Source: Streptomyces sp. LBL
Lineage (GTDB): Bacteria > Actinomycetota > Actinomycetes > Streptomycetales > Streptomycetaceae
DNA: 64,000 nucleotides
Assembly (NCBI RefSeq): GCF_029893585.1
Contig: NZ_JARXYX010000002.1
Location: forward strand, 62,001-126,000
Direction: 5' to 3'
Positions 62,082 through 64,000 of this stretch are shown here, piece by piece. Positions within the stretch are counted from its first letter, which is position 1; each line of letters begins with the position of its first letter. Under the pieces are notes generated by a model. That model had not been told where the DNA came from, searched no databases, and saw only the letters and a program-made list of their open reading frames with translations. A program made the translations under genes and the position numbers.

Positions 62082-62906
62082 TTACCGTTGCTGCCCCTGC
62101 CGGCCGCCCTGATACGGCAGCGTCGTCCCCGGCAGGTTGTACTCGTCCCGCCGGCCGCACATCCCGAAGCCGCCGAGCCGGGTGGGCGCGGTCTCGTGGG
62201 CGGTGGCCTCGTCGAGATACGCCGGCTCGCCCGCCGCCAGCGCGTCGAGCTGGGCGCCCGTGCGTTCGGCGGTGGCCAGCGCGCCGGCCCGCCACAGCGC
62301 GCGCCAGGTCGGCGCCTTGGCGCGGACCAGCCGGGCGGCGGCGCGCTGGAACGCGGCGTACGGACCGGTGTCGCCGGCGACGAGGGCCTCCCGCAGGACG
62401 AGGTAGCCCTCTACGGCGAGGTCCCGGCGGCGCCTGGCCGCCGCCGCCGTCTCCTCTCCCGTGCCGGCCGGGAGGGTGGCCGCCGCCGCGTACGCCCCGG
62501 GGTCGGCGAGCACCTCGGGCGGGAAGGTGAAGACGGCGTCCCCGGCCTCCGGCAGTCCGCTGTTCTGCATCAGCACGGTGATCCGCAGATCGCCGCCCTG
62601 CACCATGCGGTGCACGGTGCCCGGCGTGAACCAGGCGACCGAGCCCGCCTCCAGGGGGATGTCCCGATAGCCGTCGGGGCTGAGTGTCTGCACCGCGCCC
62701 CGGCCGCCGGTGACGACGTACGCCTCGGTGCACACCAGGTGCAGATGCGGGCTGCCGCCGCACACACCGTCGGCCGCCTCCCAGTCGTAGGCGCTCAGGT
62801 GGGACAGGCCGACGGCGCCGGGCAGCGGGTGCGGAAGCGCCGGCTTCACCGATGCGGGTTCGTTGGCGGGTTCGTTGGCGGGTTCGTTGGCGGGTTCGTT
62901 CACCAT
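62082..62906 (-). CDS. Cupin-domain protein
   Basis: The 274-residue protein begins with four tandem NEPA units ([18 protein letters not shown]). A cupin domain follows, with HLHLVCTEAYVVTGGRGAVQ and IPLEAGSVAWFTPGTVHRMV as the two conserved motifs, and a helical C-terminus. The function is unknown; it lies among sugar-catabolic genes. The start overlaps the preceding stop as ATGGTGA. Confidence 0.87.
   Translation of the reverse strand: MVNEPANEPANEPANEPASVKPALPHPLPGAVGLSHLSAYDWEAADGVCGGSPHLHLVCTEAYVVTGGRGAVQTLSPDGYRDIPLEAGSVAWFTPGTVHRMVQGGDLRITVLMQNSGLPEAGDAVFTFPPEVLADPGAYAAAATLPAGTGEETAAAARRRRDLAVEGYLVLREALVAGDTGPYAAFQRAAARLVRAKAPTWRALWRAGALATAERTGAQLDALAAGEPAYLDEATAHETAPTRLGGFGMCGRRDEYNLPGTTLPYQGGRQGQQR
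62855..62902 (-). repeat. Four tandem 12-bp repeats in the cupin gene start
   Basis: The unit GGCGGGTTCGTT (plus strand) recurs about four times and encodes the NEPA repeats. Copy number could vary by slippage without breaking the frame. Confidence 0.85.
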
Positions 62907-63832
62907 GGCAGCCCCTGCAGGTGGGTGCCGACGCGGTCGCTGTCCCAGGCGCCGTCCGCGACGACGACCCGGTAGCGGTAGGCGAAGGACTCGCCGGGAG
63001 GCAGCTCGAACTCCTCGAAGAACGCCCAGGAGAACGAGACCGTCGGGAACGGCTCGGAGCGCACGAACCAGTGCGACTCGTGGACGGCGGACTTCTCGTC
63101 GAGGTTCTCGGGGGCGTGGGCGAAGACCAGGGTGGAGTGTCCGTCCACCTCGTCGTGCTCGGTGGTGACGGCGAGCCAGGGACTTTGGGAGCCCATCAAC
63201 GCGCCCGGGTCGCTGTCCGCGTCGGTTCCCGGGGCGAGGACCGTGGCCCCGGTGAAGTCGCGTGGGCCGCGCCACTGCAGCCCGGTGTAGCCGGCCATCT
63301 CGCGGCCGGCGGTGGTCGGGGAGCCGAAGGAGAGCGGCTCGTCCCGGAGGTTGGTGAGCCGGATCGACCAGTCCAGCGCCCAGGCGCCGGCCTCCTCGTC
63401 GACCGAGTGGACCGCCAGGCCGCGCTCCTCGCGCGCCCACTCGGCGCCGCCGTTCTCCACCCAGGTCAGCTCCTCGGTGAAGGCGAGCCGGTCGTCTGCG
63501 ACTGTGAACGCGGGGAAGCCGTCGTGCCGCATCGAGCCGATCCGCTCGGGCAGGGGAAGGTAGCCCTGCCCGTGGACGTAGCAGTTGCCGCCCCAGAAGT
63601 TCTGGCCGGACAGATGACTCGCGGTCATCTGCAGGCCCTTGTGCCAGCGGTGGTCGTTGGGGCGGTAGCCGGTGACCGTGTGTCCGGCGAGGGTACGCAC
63701 CGGGTGGGCGTAGGGCTTGCGGGACTCGAAGGCGTGGGGATCGGGGCGGTAGACGTAGCGGAGGATCTCGGTGCCGTCCGCGGCCTCGACCGCGATGTGC
63801 TCGCCGTGGACGTGGCTGACGCGGATACTCAT
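62900..63832 (-). CDS. DUF6807 (PmoA-like) protein
   Basis: The 310-residue beta-rich protein has [40 protein letters not shown] and the C-terminal [20 protein letters not shown], typical of the DUF6807/PmoA family. These proteins accompany Gfo/Idh/MocA oxidoreductases in sugar-catabolic loci; the biochemical role is undefined. The start overlaps the oxidoreductase stop as ATGA. Confidence 0.88.
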   Translation of the reverse strand: MSIRVSHVHGEHIAVEAADGTEILRYVYRPDPHAFESRKPYAHPVRTLAGHTVTGYRPNDHRWHKGLQMTASHLSGQNFWGGNCYVHGQGYLPLPERIGSMRHDGFPAFTVADDRLAFTEELTWVENGGAEWAREERGLAVHSVDEEAGAWALDWSIRLTNLRDEPLSFGSPTTAGREMAGYTGLQWRGPRDFTGATVLAPGTDADSDPGALMGSQSPWLAVTTEHDEVDGHSTLVFAHAPENLDEKSAVHESHWFVRSEPFPTVSFSWAFFEEFELPPGESFAYRYRVVVADGAWDSDRVGTHLQGLPW

Positions 63833-64000
63833 GCGCGCTCCTTGGGGGCCCAGTGGGGGTGGTCTCCGTGCATGGCCGGGTAGAAGGGGTCGCCGGGCCC
63901 GACCTCGCCCGCGTGCACCGGGCTGCCGGTGAACGCCGCCTTGTAGAGGGCGGCGGCGAACTCGAGGGTGGCCCGGGCCTCGGGTCCGCTGGTCGGCGGC
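63829..64000 (-). CDS. Gfo/Idh/MocA-family oxidoreductase, C-terminal part (cut by window end)
   Basis: Only the last 56 residues are present. They include [20 protein letters not shown] and the terminal [17 protein letters not shown]. This tail is characteristic of Gfo/Idh/MocA NAD-dependent sugar oxidoreductases paired with DUF6807 proteins. The nucleotide-binding part lies beyond the window. Confidence 0.75.
   Translation of the reverse strand, partial: PPTSGPEARATLEFAAALYKAAFTGSPVHAGEVGPGDPFYPAMHGDHPHWAPKERA

Noticed and set aside
1..64000. tRNA, rRNA, complete insertion sequences, integrases or attachment sites
   Set aside because: No cloverleaf-like TTCGA arms, rRNA blocks, transposase motifs or recombinase genes were recognised by eye. 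A covariance or profile search would be needed to exclude small RNAs.

Overview
The window is 64 kb of very GC-rich DNA with strong third-position G/C codon bias and frequent GTG starts. Its gene content (an LCP cell-wall ligase, MmyB-type XRE regulators, TerD proteins, a BlaI/M56 pair, many sugar regulators) points to an actinomycete, almost certainly a Streptomyces chromosome. No rRNA, tRNA, phage or plasmid genes and no complete transposase were found.

Positions 1 to about 25.7 kb look like a plastic, accessory region. It holds two inverted mosaic copies of an F420/NADPH-type oxidoreductase gene (374-1129 and 5914-6666). Four MmyB-type XRE regulators sit beside oxidoreductases or transporters, and a fifth survives only as an inverted 5' fragment (3686-3760). 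Two secreted glycan-directed proteins follow: a GH27 alpha-galactosidase and a beta-helix/IPT/F-type-lectin protein. Next come a flavin-dependent monooxygenase/flavin reductase pair, a BlaI-M56 signalling pair and an LCP ligase. The BlaI gene and the LCP gene carry the same 16-bp operator-like dyad, so they probably form one cell-envelope stress regulon. Around 21-25.5 kb lie tandem XRE paralogues, an alcohol dehydrogenase, atypical SDRs, a 5'-truncated MFS gene fused to an unrelated lipoprotein start, and a frameshifted SDR pseudogene.

From about 25.7 to 53.5 kb the genes are intact, tightly packed and read as conserved chromosomal housekeeping or lineage functions. They include a likely 3-hydroxybutyrate uptake/oxidation cluster (MHS transporter, PucR/GAF regulator, SDR) and apolipoprotein N-acyltransferase with a Nudix hydrolase. 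They also include a PH-like membrane protein, a racemase, an HpnB-like glycosyltransferase, a double-TerD protein, a MOSC protein, a beta-helix/AAA+ fusion, and a large membrane protein with a hydrolase domain. The remainder are a DeoR regulator, an SRPBCC protein, a cysteine-synthase-like PLP enzyme, an HATPase regulator, a TetR/DUF4865 pair, an RpiB-type isomerase, a ROK regulator and an RlmG/RsmC-type methyltransferase.

From 53.5 to 64 kb lie two carbohydrate loci. One is a SIS isomerase/class II aldolase operon divergent from its own DeoR regulator, across an AT-rich promoter with a clear dyad. The other is a minus-strand set: Gfo/Idh/MocA oxidoreductase (cut by the window end), DUF6807 protein, cupin, ABC solute-binding protein, two permeases and a small membrane protein. 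A GH15 glucosidase lies between them. Two related short elements bounded by inverted repeats (13834-14002 and 56178-56297) are the clearest non-coding novelty.
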